Positions 53,433-63,261 of a stretch of DNA of 64,000 bases are shown here, one piece after another. Every line of letters begins with the position of its first letter. Positions within the stretch are counted from its first letter, which is position 1. Both the position numbers and the translations under genes were made by a program. Source of the stretch: Streptomyces sp. NBC_01016 (GTDB taxonomy: Bacteria; Actinomycetota; Actinomycetes; Streptomycetales; Streptomycetaceae); assembly GCF_026341035.1 (NCBI RefSeq), contig NZ_JAPEOQ010000001.1, positions 3,472,001 through 3,536,000 on the forward strand. The letters are read 5' to 3'. Under the pieces are notes generated by a model. That model saw only the letters and a list, made by a program, of their open reading frames with translations, had not been told where the DNA came from and did no database searches.

Positions 53433-54668
53433 TCAAGCCGCAGCGCGGGCCAGGGCCGGCAGCGGGACGCCTGGATCTCCCAGCCGGCCGGTGTCCGTCG
53501 GCCGGGCGGCGGCGACCAGGGCCCGCAGGTGTTCTGCCGCGCCCCAGTTGTCCAGCGTCATCGCGGCGACCGGGGTCCCGCCGTCCAGCCAGAAGGCCGT
53601 AAAGCCCGGGGCGTCCGGGTCCCCTCGGGTGATGACGCGGTCCCAGTGGAGGGGGCGGCCGACGTATTCGAGGGTCGAGTCGTACTGGGTGGAGAAGAAG
53701 TACGGCACCATGTCGACGATCTTCGGTACGCCGGTGAGGGTGGCCGCGGCGGCGGTGCCGTGGACGATGGCGTTGTCCCAGTGGTCGACCCGGATCGGGT
53801 TGAGGTGGCGTGGGTGCCACTGGCGAGCGACGTCGCCGGTGGCCAGCGCGGCGGGGTGCGAGGTGCGCAGGTCTGGGCCGACCAGGATGCCCGCGTCCGT
53901 CTTCAGGCCTGCCCGCTCGGCGAGTTCGGTGTTGGGGATCGCGCCGACGCCGACGATGACGAGGTCGGCGGGGATGATCTTGCCCGTGGTGGTGCGGACG
54001 GCCTCCACCCTGCCGGTGCCGAGGAACTTCTCCACGCCGTCCCCGGTGCGCAGGTTCACGCCGTGGTCGCGGTGGCGCTGAGCGAAGAAGCCGCCGATCT
54101 CGGGGCCGAGCACGGTGTAGAGCGGGGTGGGCAGCGGTTCGATGACAGTGGTGGTCAGGCCCAGGGTGCGGGCGGCCGAGGCGAGTTCGAGGCCGATCCA
54201 ACCGGCGCCGACGATCACCACGCTGCCGGCGGAGCCGAGCGCTTCGCGCAGCCGGTCGCTGTCGTCGCGGTTGCGCAGATAGTGGATGCCGGCCAGGCCA
54301 CGGCCTGCCACGTCCAGCCGGCGCGCCCGCGCCCCGGTGGCGAGGACGACCTGGTCGAAGGCGATCTCGGTGCCGGCGTCGGTGCGAACGCGACGGGCCG
54401 CGAGGTCGAGGTCGGTGGCGCGTTCGCACCTGAGCAGGCTGATGTCGTTCGCGGCGTAGAAGTCGGCCGGGTGGACATCGAGACCGGCCGCGTCGACGGT
54501 GCCGAGGAGATAGCCCTTGGACAGTCCCGGGCGCTCGTACGGCAGGTGGGGCTCGTCGCCGATCAATGTCAGCGGGCCCTCGTAGCCGTGGGTCAGGCGC
54601 AGCGCCTCGACGGTCTTGGCGGCGGCGAGGCCGGCGCCGACGATGGCGATTCCATTGTTGGTGGGCAT
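53433..54668 (-). CDS. NAD(P)/FAD-dependent ferredoxin/rubredoxin-type reductase
   Basis: A 411-residue pyridine nucleotide-disulfide family reductase without redox-active cysteines. FAD GxGxxA motif GAGLAAAKTVEAL near 9, second Rossmann VVIVGAGWIGLELASAAR near 150, and ATGD-type FAD motif ALATGDVAR near 300. C-terminal Reductase_C domain. Transfers electrons from NAD(P)H to a small iron-sulfur or P450-type partner. Follows the multicopper oxidase (51 bp) and may share its transcript; possible joint metal or phenolic stress role is inference. Confidence 0.88.
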   Translation of the reverse strand: MPTNNGIAIVGAGLAAAKTVEALRLTHGYEGPLTLIGDEPHLPYERPGLSKGYLLGTVDAAGLDVHPADFYAANDISLLRCERATDLDLAARRVRTDAGTEIAFDQVVLATGARARRLDVAGRGLAGIHYLRNRDDSDRLREALGSAGSVVIVGAGWIGLELASAARTLGLTTTVIEPLPTPLYTVLGPEIGGFFAQRHRDHGVNLRTGDGVEKFLGTGRVEAVRTTTGKIIPADLVIVGVGAIPNTELAERAGLKTDAGILVGPDLRTSHPAALATGDVARQWHPRHLNPIRVDHWDNAIVHGTAAAATLTGVPKIVDMVPYFFSTQYDSTLEYVGRPLHWDRVITRGDPDAPGFTAFWLDGGTPVAAMTLDNWGAAEHLRALVAAARPTDTGRLGDPGVPLPALARAAA

Positions 54669-54719
54669 GCGTGGTGATCCGTTCGTCGTCGGTTCGGACG
54701 GGGGGAAGCGGAATGGAGG

Positions 54720-56357
54720 TCAGGCGATCTCGAGGTTCGCCATCATTCCCATGTCCTCGTGTTCGGCGTTGTGGCAGTGGAAGAGATAGCGCCCCCGGTA
54801 GCCGTCGAAGCGGGTGATGATCTCCGCTGACTCGCCGGGCCGCAGCGAGACCGTGTCCTTCAGCCCGGCGTCCTGGGGCAGCGGTGGGCCGCCGCCGCGT
54901 GAGAGCACCCGGAAGCCCACCAGGTGCAGGTGGATGGGGTGGTGGACGTCGGCGACCAGCCGCCACACCTCGACACTGCCGAGCCGGGTGGACACGTCCG
55001 TACGCACCGGATCGAAGGCTCGGCCGCCGATCAGCCAGCCGCGGCCGTGCTGCATGTGCCCGGCGCGGAAGGCGAATTCGCGGACCGCGGTCGCTTGCGA
55101 GCGGTGCCGGCCTGGCAGGTCGTCCGCGAGCCGGTCGGGTACCCGGCCGCCGTTCCGCTCGCCGCCCCTGGCCTTCCGTGCGATGCGGAAGGCCATCACC
55201 TCGCGGGTGCGCCCGCTGCCCAGCCGGTTGCGCAGCCGCACCCTGCTGCCGGGCTTCAGGCCGCGGAAGTCGACGACGACGTCGTATCGTTCCGCCGGCG
55301 CCATCGGCACCCGGGTGTGGGTGACGGGGGCGGCCAGCAGGCCTTGGTCGGAGCCGATCTGCACCAGGTCGAGGCGGCTGCCGTCGTCGGTGACGGCCTC
55401 GAGGTCGTAGTGGCGGGCGTTGGAGCCGTTGAGCAGCCGCAGCCGGTAGCGGGCGGCGTCCGCTTCGTGCACCGGCCAGGGGGCACCGTTGACCAGGATG
55501 ACGTCCCCGAGCACTCCGGCCGCGTACGGGCCCTGCACGCCGGGGCGTTCGCGCAGGGCCGGGTCGAGGGCCGGGTAGCGCAGCGATCCGTCCGCCTCGA
55601 AGGAGCGGTCGCAGATCAGCAGTGGCAGTTCGTACTCACCGCGCGGGAGGTCCAGGGCGTCCTCGACGTCGTCGCGGATGATGTGAAGCCCGGCGAGACC
55701 GCGCCAGATCGCCGGGGCGGTGAAGTCCATGCGGTGGTCGTGGTACCAGAGCATCGCGGCACGCTGGTCGTTGGGAAAGGTGTAGTCACGGGTGACGCGG
55801 CTGGTGACGGCGCGAGGATCGGCCATCTGGTGGCTGCCCGCGCCGTGGCCCCCGCCGTGATGATGCTCCGGGTCCGGCCAGCCGTCCGGGAGGATCAGGT
55901 CGGTGGGATAGCCGTCGGAGTCCGCCGGTGTGCGGCCGCCGTGCAAGTGCACCGCGGTCGGCACCGGCAGCTCGTTGCGGTGCCGCACCCGGACCGTACG
56001 GCGGCGGCGGGACTCGACCGTCGGGCCGGGAAAGGTCCCGTTGTATGTCCACAGCCCGGTCCGGGTCCCGGGCAGGATCTCCGCGGTCGTCTCGCGCTGG
56101 GTGATCTCGTACCGGTCGGCGCCCTTCCCGGTCGCCGCCGGGGTCAGCACCTTCGGGATCGGCAGCGGCACGGTGTACGGCTCGGGCAGCGGCGCCGCGC
56201 TGCGCAGCATTCCGCCGGTCAGTGCCGGGCGGTTGGCGAGCGCGCCCGAGAGGCCGAGTCCGCCGCCTGCCAGCAGCCCCAGGGCCCCGCCGACCGCGAG
56301 GATCCGGCGGCGCGAGGGCGCGGCTCGTACGCCCGTCTGCCTACGCATCGGAGCCAC
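54720..56357 (-). CDS. Tat-exported multicopper oxidase
   Basis: A 545-residue three-cupredoxin-domain oxidase. Twin-arginine signal SRRRILAVGGALGLLAGGG near 15-35. Copper ligands: TAVHLHGG, MLWYHDHRMD, HHPIHLHLVGF and YLFHCHNAEHEDMGMMAN (type 1 copper ligands His-Cys-His-His-Met). A His-rich insert HHHGGGHGAG lies at about 170. Similar to CueO/bilirubin-oxidase-type enzymes that oxidise phenols, bilirubin or Cu(I). Start is GTG at 56357 or ATG at 56348, both overlapping the upstream gene's stop. Second gene of the membrane-protein operon. Confidence 0.9.
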   Translation of the reverse strand: MAPMRRQTGVRAAPSRRRILAVGGALGLLAGGGLGLSGALANRPALTGGMLRSAAPLPEPYTVPLPIPKVLTPAATGKGADRYEITQRETTAEILPGTRTGLWTYNGTFPGPTVESRRRRTVRVRHRNELPVPTAVHLHGGRTPADSDGYPTDLILPDGWPDPEHHHGGGHGAGSHQMADPRAVTSRVTRDYTFPNDQRAAMLWYHDHRMDFTAPAIWRGLAGLHIIRDDVEDALDLPRGEYELPLLICDRSFEADGSLRYPALDPALRERPGVQGPYAAGVLGDVILVNGAPWPVHEADAARYRLRLLNGSNARHYDLEAVTDDGSRLDLVQIGSDQGLLAAPVTHTRVPMAPAERYDVVVDFRGLKPGSRVRLRNRLGSGRTREVMAFRIARKARGGERNGGRVPDRLADDLPGRHRSQATAVREFAFRAGHMQHGRGWLIGGRAFDPVRTDVSTRLGSVEVWRLVADVHHPIHLHLVGFRVLSRGGGPPLPQDAGLKDTVSLRPGESAEIITRFDGYRGRYLFHCHNAEHEDMGMMANLEIA

Positions 56358-56820
56358 CCCGCCCCCTGCCGCGCAGCGGCCGCGTCCACGCCACGGTGAA
56401 GAGCACCGCCAGCCCGGCGATCAACGACACCCCGAGCGGAAGGTGCAGCCACAGCGCCCCGTCCATGCCCGCGACGTACTGCACCGACTCGGCCGCCACC
56501 AGCAGCAGCGACGTCAGCGCCGGCCACCACACGCGCTGCCGCACGGAGTAGGTGACGCCCACGATGGCCTGGGCGAGACCCAGGAAAGATGCCGCATCGG
56601 CACCGAGGGCATGGAGGCCGAGCCCGCCGATGTCCCCGGAGAGATACACGCCGGCGAACACCGGCTGGCCGAAGACCACGACGGTGTGCAGTGTCACCGC
56701 CGCCCGGAACATCCCGCCGGTGACGCCGGTGACGCCGGTGACGCCGGTGACGCCGGTGACGCCGGTGCTCGGGGCCTCGCGCCCCGCTGTGGCCGACGGA
56801 GCTTCATCAGTGCTGGTCAT
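56341..56820 (-). CDS. small membrane protein with 9-bp tandem repeat
   Basis: A 159-residue membrane protein with four predicted spans (AAVTLHTVVVFGQPVFAGVY; FLGLAQAIVGVTYSV; ALTSLLLVAAESVQYVAG; LGVSLIAGLAVLFTVAW). I do not recognise a family. Its head has five consecutive GVT triplets encoded by a 9-bp tandem repeat (about 56715-56766). First gene of the operon with the multicopper oxidase, which overlaps its end. ATG at 56820 chosen; TTG at 56856 is possible. The ribosome-site spacing is poor. Confidence 0.65.
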   Translation of the reverse strand: MTSTDEAPSATAGREAPSTGVTGVTGVTGVTGVTGGMFRAAVTLHTVVVFGQPVFAGVYLSGDIGGLGLHALGADAASFLGLAQAIVGVTYSVRQRVWWPALTSLLLVAAESVQYVAGMDGALWLHLPLGVSLIAGLAVLFTVAWTRPLRGRGRGGSDA

Positions 56821-56918
56821 GCCTCCACGGTCATGCTTGCAGAGATATGCCGTCAAAGATCAATATTGCTAATCTGTTATGCCCTGGGTGCTATGGGCCC
56901 AGGTGGGAAGGGGACGTC

Positions 56919-57815
56919 ATGGACCTGCACGCACTGCGCCAATTCCTGGTGATCGCCCGCCTGGAGCACCTCAGCCGGGCCGCGGAACAACTCCGCGTCG
57001 CCCAGCCGTCGTTGAGCCGCACCATCGCCCGCCTCGAAGCGGAGCTCGGCGCCCCGCTCTTCGACCGCGGAGGGCGGCTGCGCCTCAACGAGTCCGGCCG
57101 CCTCTTCCGCGACCACGTCGAACGGGCCCTCGGTGAGCTGGAGGAGGGGCGGCGCGCGGTGGCCGAGGCCGCCCGCGAGGGGATCGGCGGAGTGCGGTTG
57201 GCCTCGGAGACGTTCCTGACCGTGACCGGTCCGCTGGGGGCGTACAAGCAGGCCCACCCGGGCATCGATGTGCAGCTGCACCAGATGGCGGCCGCGGAGA
57301 TGCACCGCGCGCTGCACGCCCGAGAGGTCGATCTGTGCGTGGCCTCGCAGCCGATCTCCGGTGACGGCCTGGACAGCGTCCGCCTGCACGACGAGCCGGT
57401 GTGGCTGGCCGCCCCGCCCGACCACCCCCTCGCTGCCCGGTCCTCGGTCGCGGTCGAGGAACTGCGCGACGAGCCCTTCGTCATCGCCCGACCGGGCCAC
57501 TGGCAACGCCACCTGCTCGACCACCTCTTCGCCGCGGCCAACCTCACCCCGCGCATCGTCTGCGAAGGCGATGAGCCGGCCGCCACGGCGGCCCTGGTCG
57601 GCGCCGGGGTGGGCTTCACCCTGATCCCTGCCATGGCCCGTACCGCCGACACGGTCAGCCCGGTCGCCTGGATCGCCGTCGACGCCCCGTCCTGCCGCCG
57701 CACCCTCACCCTGCACAGCAGGTCGGGAAGCCGCCTGTCCACGGCGGCGCGACTGATGCACACCACCCTCGTGACGTGGCCGTGGAGCACCACGGCCGAG
57801 CGTCAGCCGCTTTGA
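56919..57815 (+). CDS. LysR-family transcriptional regulator
   Basis: A 298-residue LysR regulator. Winged-helix N-terminus: DLHALRQFLVIARLEHLSRAAEQL, then RVAQPSLSRTIARLEAELGAPLFDR. Substrate-binding effector domain from about 90 to 290. Divergent from the membrane-protein/multicopper-oxidase operon, with a 98-bp region containing the AT-rich GATCAATATTGCTAATC pattern as a possible LysR site. It probably controls that operon. ATG at 56919 has GGGAAGGGG upstream. Confidence 0.9.
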   Translation: MDLHALRQFLVIARLEHLSRAAEQLRVAQPSLSRTIARLEAELGAPLFDRGGRLRLNESGRLFRDHVERALGELEEGRRAVAEAAREGIGGVRLASETFLTVTGPLGAYKQAHPGIDVQLHQMAAAEMHRALHAREVDLCVASQPISGDGLDSVRLHDEPVWLAAPPDHPLAARSSVAVEELRDEPFVIARPGHWQRHLLDHLFAAANLTPRIVCEGDEPAATAALVGAGVGFTLIPAMARTADTVSPVAWIAVDAPSCRRTLTLHSRSGSRLSTAARLMHTTLVTWPWSTTAERQPL

Positions 57816-57971
57816 GGCCGGGGCGGGGGGCTCGGGCGCTCCTCGCCGGCGATCACCCTCGGTTTATGCTCGCTTCATGCCGGAGGCCGGAAGCAAGGGG
57901 CGAACGGCCATGGACGGACTGCTGGGGAAGAACCTTGGACTGCAAGGCCGGCGGAGGGGTGAGGTGAGGAA

Positions 57972-58877
57972 ATGCTGAGAGAAATCACCGCGACCCGTTA
58001 TGTGAACCCGCTGCGCACCGGCGGCTCCGTACCCGGTGTCGTCGAGGCGGACGACCTGGGCACGTACGTGGTCAAGTTCACCGGGTCCGCGCAGGGCGTG
58101 AAGGCGCTCGTCGCGGAGATCGTCGTGGGCGAGCTTGCGCGCGCGTTCGGGCTGCGTTTCCCGGAGTTGGTGCTCGCGCACTTCGACCCGGCGCTCGGCG
58201 CGGACGAGCCGCACCAGGAGGTCAAGGAGCTGCTCGACGCCAGCGCGGGGCTCAATCTCGGCATGGACTTCCTGCCGGGCGCGGTCGACTTCACGCCGGA
58301 GATCGCGGAGACGTTTCCCGTCGACCCGCTGGAGGCGGGCCGCATCGTCTGGCTCGACGCGCTCACCGTCAACGTGGACCGTACGGTGCACAGTTCGAAC
58401 CTCATGGTCTGGCCCGCCCTCGGCATCGCCGAACCGAAGCTGTGGCTCATCGACCACGGCGCGGCGCTCGTCTTCCACCACCGCTGGGACGGCGCGGACC
58501 CGGCGAAGGCGTACGACTTCCGGCATCACGCGCTCGGTGGGTACGGGCCGGACACGCGCGGCGCCGACGCGGAACTGGCGCCGAAGGTGACGGAGGAGCT
58601 GCTGCGGGAGATCCTCTCCCTCGTCCCGGACGCGTGGCTCACGGACTTCGCCACACCGGACGAGGCACGCGACGCCTACGTCACCTACCTCCTCGCCCGC
58701 GCCCGCTCCTCCGCCTCCTGGCTGCCCACGGACTTCCCGTCCCGCGACGAACTGGCGGCGGCCGACGCGAAGCGCGCGGCGGCGACGGAGCGCGGCCGCC
58801 CCGCGTGGCTGAAGCGCGTCCCGGACCTCCACGGAAAGCCCCCGGCAGAACAGGACTGGTCCCGCCACGTGGGCTGA
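57972..58877 (+). CDS. HipA-family kinase-like protein
   Basis: A 301-residue protein with the HipA/PI3-4-kinase-like fold. GTYVVKFTGSAQG holds the ATP-binding Lys. LDALTVNVDRTVHSSNLMV has the catalytic-loop D..N..DR..N pattern (the Asp precedes Arg). LWLIDHGAALVF carries DHG in place of the usual metal-binding DFG. No HipB partner or HipA N-terminal domain is present, so it is not an obvious toxin-antitoxin. Standalone HipA-like kinases of this size are common in streptomycetes, function unknown. Codons 3-14 are the right copy of a 34-bp direct repeat. Confidence 0.78.
   Translation: MLREITATRYVNPLRTGGSVPGVVEADDLGTYVVKFTGSAQGVKALVAEIVVGELARAFGLRFPELVLAHFDPALGADEPHQEVKELLDASAGLNLGMDFLPGAVDFTPEIAETFPVDPLEAGRIVWLDALTVNVDRTVHSSNLMVWPALGIAEPKLWLIDHGAALVFHHRWDGADPAKAYDFRHHALGGYGPDTRGADAELAPKVTEELLREILSLVPDAWLTDFATPDEARDAYVTYLLARARSSASWLPTDFPSRDELAAADAKRAAATERGRPAWLKRVPDLHGKPPAEQDWSRHVG
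57978..58011 (+). repeat. right copy of 34-bp direct repeat
   Basis: Lies within the first codons of the intact HipA-like gene; 33/34 identical to 52546-52579. Marks the right border of the putative insertion. Confidence 0.85.
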
Positions 58878-58924
58878 CGCCCGTACTGCGACATCGCGAA
58901 GCGCAGCCCCCGACGGGCCCCACT

Positions 58925-58975
58925 TGCAACCGAGGGGTTGCATCCCGGCTCGGCAAGTGCAACCCTTGGGTTGCA
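58925..58975 (+). promoter_or_regulatory. duplicated 18-bp operator of the ArsR operon
   Basis: TGCAACC-gagg-GGTTGCA (58925-58942) and TGCAACCC-tt-GGGTTGCA (58958-58975), starts 33 bp apart (about three helical turns), ending 23 bp before the ATG at 58999. Likely bound by the ArsR protein of the operon. Confidence 0.8.
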
Positions 58976-58998
58976 GGCAACGTAGCTAGGAGGACCCC

Positions 58999-59481
58999 AT
59001 GTCCGACGCACACGCCACCCACACCGCCGACGACCTCGCGGAGCTCGACCGCATCGCCCGCCGGATCGACATCGACGCCCCCGCCGAGCGGGTCTGGGAA
59101 CTGGTCGTACGCCCCGGCTGGTACGTCAACGACGGCACCGTGGAGGCCGAGCCCGACATCCGGTACGAGGGGGATGTGGCCGTCGTGCGGCACGCCTCGC
59201 TGGGTGAGTTCCGGTTCAGGACCGTCGAGCTCGACAAGCCGCGCTACGCCGCGTTCCGCTGGATCGGGACCCCGCACCGCGGCGAGACGACCGGCTCGAC
59301 CCTCGTCGAGTTCTGGATCGACGAACGCGCGGAGGGCGGGGTGACGCTGCGCGTCGTCGAAAGCGGATTCTCCGGTCTCGCCGACGACCCGGCCGTATGG
59401 CTGAAGGAGCGCGAGGGCAACGACAAGGGCTGGCTCGCCGAACTCGCCGCGGCGAAGGAGTTCGTCGAGGCCGGGGCGTGA
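58999..59481 (+). CDS. SRPBCC-domain (AHSA1-like) protein
   Basis: A 160-residue START-like cavity protein: LDRIARRIDIDAPAERVWELVV, DVAVVRHASLGEFRFRTVEL, TTGSTLVEFWIDERAEGGVTLRVVESGFSGL. Helix-grip folds of this class bind hydrophobic ligands or act as AHSA1-type partners. Strong AGGAGGA site. Coupled (GTGA) to the ArsR gene; SRPBCC-ArsR pairs are common in actinomycetes. Confidence 0.88.
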   Translation: MSDAHATHTADDLAELDRIARRIDIDAPAERVWELVVRPGWYVNDGTVEAEPDIRYEGDVAVVRHASLGEFRFRTVELDKPRYAAFRWIGTPHRGETTGSTLVEFWIDERAEGGVTLRVVESGFSGLADDPAVWLKEREGNDKGWLAELAAAKEFVEAGA

Positions 59482-59816
59482 CCGCCGCGCCGCCCGCCGT
59501 GTGTGCCGCGCTCGGCGACGCGACCCGCTGGGAGATCCTCACCCGGCTCGGGCAGGGGCCGATGTCGGCGTCCGCGCTGGCCCGCGAGCTGCCGGTGAGC
59601 CGGCAGGCGATCGTCAAGCACCTGGAGGTGCTGCGCGAGGTCGGGCTCGTCGAGTCCGAGCAGCGCGGCCGCGAGGTGGTCCACATCGCCGTCGGCGCCC
59701 GGCTCGGCGCGCTCGCCCGGGAGCTCGACCGAATAGGCCGTTCCTGGGAGACCCGCCTGCTGCGCATCAAGGAACTGGCCGAAGGGCCGGACGGACGAGG
59801 GGAGAAGGAGCCATGA
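59478..59816 (+). CDS. ArsR-family helix-turn-helix regulator
   Basis: A 112-residue repressor: VCAALGDATRWEILTRLGQGPMSASAL, then ARELPVSRQAIVKHLEVLREVGLV, then winged part GREVVHIAVGARL. No metal-binding CxC pairs, so probably a non-metal sensor. Second of three coupled genes; candidate ligand of the operators 58925-58975. Confidence 0.9.
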   Translation: MTAAPPAVCAALGDATRWEILTRLGQGPMSASALARELPVSRQAIVKHLEVLREVGLVESEQRGREVVHIAVGARLGALARELDRIGRSWETRLLRIKELAEGPDGRGEKEP

Positions 59817-60547
59817 CCGACCACGCCCCGGCGCTGCCGCCGGTGACCGACCGGGCCGCATTCGAGGCCGGGATCGACAAGCTGCGGCTGCGCGAGAAGG
59901 CCCACACCCGCGAGGGCGACGCGATCGCCGCCGCCCGGCGGCGGCTTCCCATGGTCGAGGTGGACGGCGGCCTCGAACTGACCGGGCCCGACGGGCCGAT
60001 CACGCTGCTCGACGCCTTCGAGGGCCGCCGACAGCTCCTCGCGTACTACTTCATGTGGCACGACGGCCACCCGGCCGCCGAGCAGTGCGAGGGCTGCACC
60101 TGGTGCGCGAGCCAGGTCAGGGAGCTGTCGTATCTGCACTCGCGCGACATCACGTACGCGGTCCTGTGCCAGGGTCCGTACGAGGAGAGCAGGCGCTACC
60201 GGGACTTCATGGGCTGGGACATGCCCTGGTACTCGGCGGTCCCGTCCCTGGAGCAGCTGCTGGTTGGCAGGCACGTCGGCATGATGCACCTGGTGAGCTA
60301 TCTGCGGGACGGCGACCGCGTCTTCGAGACGTGGTGGACCACGCTGCGCGGCGTGGAACAGGTGGACAACAGCTACCGGCTGATGGACCTCACGGCCTAC
60401 GGGCGCCAGGAGCTGTGGGAGGACTCCCCGGAGGGCTGGCCGCAGGGCCAGGGCGAACCGGCCGAGGACATCCGGCTGCGCGCCGACGGCCGGCCGATCC
60501 CGCACTGGCCGCGCCTCGCGGCGGGCCACTCCGACGACCTGGGCTGA
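59813..60547 (+). CDS. DUF899 thioredoxin-like protein
   Basis: A 244-residue DUF899 protein: LRLREKAHTREGDAIAAARRRLPMVEV, LLAYYFMWHDGHPAAEQCEGCTWCASQV (two nearby CxxC-like pairs), YRDFMGWDMPWYS, VDNSYRLMDLTAYGRQELWED. The fold resembles thioredoxins; reported members are uncharacterised. ATG overlaps the ArsR stop. A shared terminator lies downstream. Confidence 0.85.
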   Translation: MTDHAPALPPVTDRAAFEAGIDKLRLREKAHTREGDAIAAARRRLPMVEVDGGLELTGPDGPITLLDAFEGRRQLLAYYFMWHDGHPAAEQCEGCTWCASQVRELSYLHSRDITYAVLCQGPYEESRRYRDFMGWDMPWYSAVPSLEQLLVGRHVGMMHLVSYLRDGDRVFETWWTTLRGVEQVDNSYRLMDLTAYGRQELWEDSPEGWPQGQGEPAEDIRLRADGRPIPHWPRLAAGHSDDLG

Positions 60548-60557
60548 GGACGCGAAA

Positions 60558-60586
60558 GGGCCCGGCGCCACTCCGGCGCCGGGCCC
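60558..60586. terminator. bidirectional hairpin terminator
   Basis: Perfect 12-bp stem GGGCCCGGCGCC / GGCGCCGGGCCC, 5-base loop, between convergent DUF899 and aceB genes. Confidence 0.85.
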
Positions 60587-60604
60587 CTCACACACAGCGA
60601 AACG

Positions 60605-62227
<1,623 letters not shown>

Positions 62228-62325
62228 GTGGCTGTCACTTCCTTCAGCGAGCGAACGGCGCCTGCGGCACTGGGTGCCGGGGCCGCGTGGGTATGGCTGC
62301 TGGCCCCGCTTTGGGGGACCGGCCC

Positions 62326-62378
62326 TTCTCAACAGTGGATATTAGTTTCCTCATTGTGGAAGTTCAATGGTTTGTTGA
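62326..62378 (-). promoter_or_regulatory. aceB promoter with paired TTCC/GGAA operator and TCAACA site
   Basis: On the aceB strand: TCAACAAACCATTGA (62364-62378), -35 TTGAAC (62362-62367), a 17-base spacer containing TTCCACAATGAGGAA (62347-62361), -10 TAATAT (62339-62344), then a weaker second site (62326-62340) 21 bp from the first. The first TTCC site fills nearly the whole spacer, as expected for a repressor. Confidence 0.78.
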
Positions 62379-62428
62379 CGTCGAGATTCTCAGAGTCGAC
62401 AGAACGTGGCTCTGCGTGCCACGCCCCG

Positions 62429-63031
62429 TTACTCAAGGTGCTCGAGATCCGCTTCCGTGTCGATGTCGTACGCCTCGGCGATGTCCCCGCACTCCACGAG
62501 CTCCAGCACCCCCGCGCGCTCCTTGAGGTACGCGCGCGCCCCGCGGTCGCCGCTCGCGCTCGCCGCGATGCCCGCCCAGTGGTCCCGGCCGAACAGCACC
62601 GGATGCCCGCGCTCCCCGCCGTACGCGGCCGCCGCGAGCGAGGCGGGGGAGTCGTAGGCCTCGAGTACCCGCGCCACCGCCGCCGCGCCGATCCCCGGCT
62701 GGTCCACCAGGAGTACGAGTGCGGCGTCCGCCTCCGTGTCCGCAAGCGCTTCGAGTCCTGCCCGCAGCGAGGACCCCATGCCGTCCTCCCAGTCCGGGTT
62801 CTCCGTCACCTGGCATCCCTCCAGCGCGGCCCGCTCCCGTACGTCGCCGGCCGCCGCGCCGAGTACCACGTGCACGGGATCGCATCCCCCCGCGCGCAAG
62901 ATGCGTACCGCGTGTTCCACGAGTGGTCGCCCGTGGTGCTGGAGGAGTGCTTTGGGGCGGCCGCCGAGCCGCCGGCCGCCACCCGCGGCGAGCAGCAGTC
63001 CCGCAACCGCGCCAGTGCTCTTTGTCGTCAT
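62429..63031 (-). CDS. MobA-like nucleotidyltransferase (molybdenum cofactor)
   Basis: A 200-residue NTP-transferase: GLLLAAGGGRRLGGRPKALLQHHGRPLVEHA carries the LAAGxGxRxG..K signature, then GSSLRAGLEAL and LVLLVDQPGIG with the metal-binding Asp. It probably makes molybdopterin cytosine or guanine dinucleotide. Such genes accompany xanthine dehydrogenase, which yields urate, so it fits the purine theme. Xanthine dehydrogenase itself is not in the window. Confidence 0.82.
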   Translation of the reverse strand: MTTKSTGAVAGLLLAAGGGRRLGGRPKALLQHHGRPLVEHAVRILRAGGCDPVHVVLGAAAGDVRERAALEGCQVTENPDWEDGMGSSLRAGLEALADTEADAALVLLVDQPGIGAAAVARVLEAYDSPASLAAAAYGGERGHPVLFGRDHWAGIAASASGDRGARAYLKERAGVLELVECGDIAEAYDIDTEADLEHLE

Positions 63032-63261
63032 GCCCCCTGCATATCGCACGCAAGTCGCGATCGAAGTCGTTCGGATTTTCACAGTTGCCTTGCGCAACGG
63101 ACTGGCGAAACGCTTGCGCGTGGCGTTAACTGGGCCGCCACAAACCCGAGTTGGACGCCCGATCGACGCTCCGGCCGGGTTACGCGGTAGTAGCGGCAGT
63201 AGCAGTCGAGAAGTACCTGAGCAGGACAACACACGCACAAGGACGTGCAAGGGGGAGAGCT

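Noticed and set aside
52546..58011. Integrative conjugative element or prophage
   Set aside because: Direct repeats are present but there is no integrase, replication, transfer or phage gene inside.
57972..58877. HipBA toxin-antitoxin module
   Set aside because: No HipB-like helix-turn-helix gene adjoins and the HipA N-terminal domain is absent.
62364..62378. Treating the aceB TCAACA-type site as equal to those of catalase and the urate operon
   Set aside because: Only 10 of 12 arm bases match, so it is reported as a weaker copy pending binding data.
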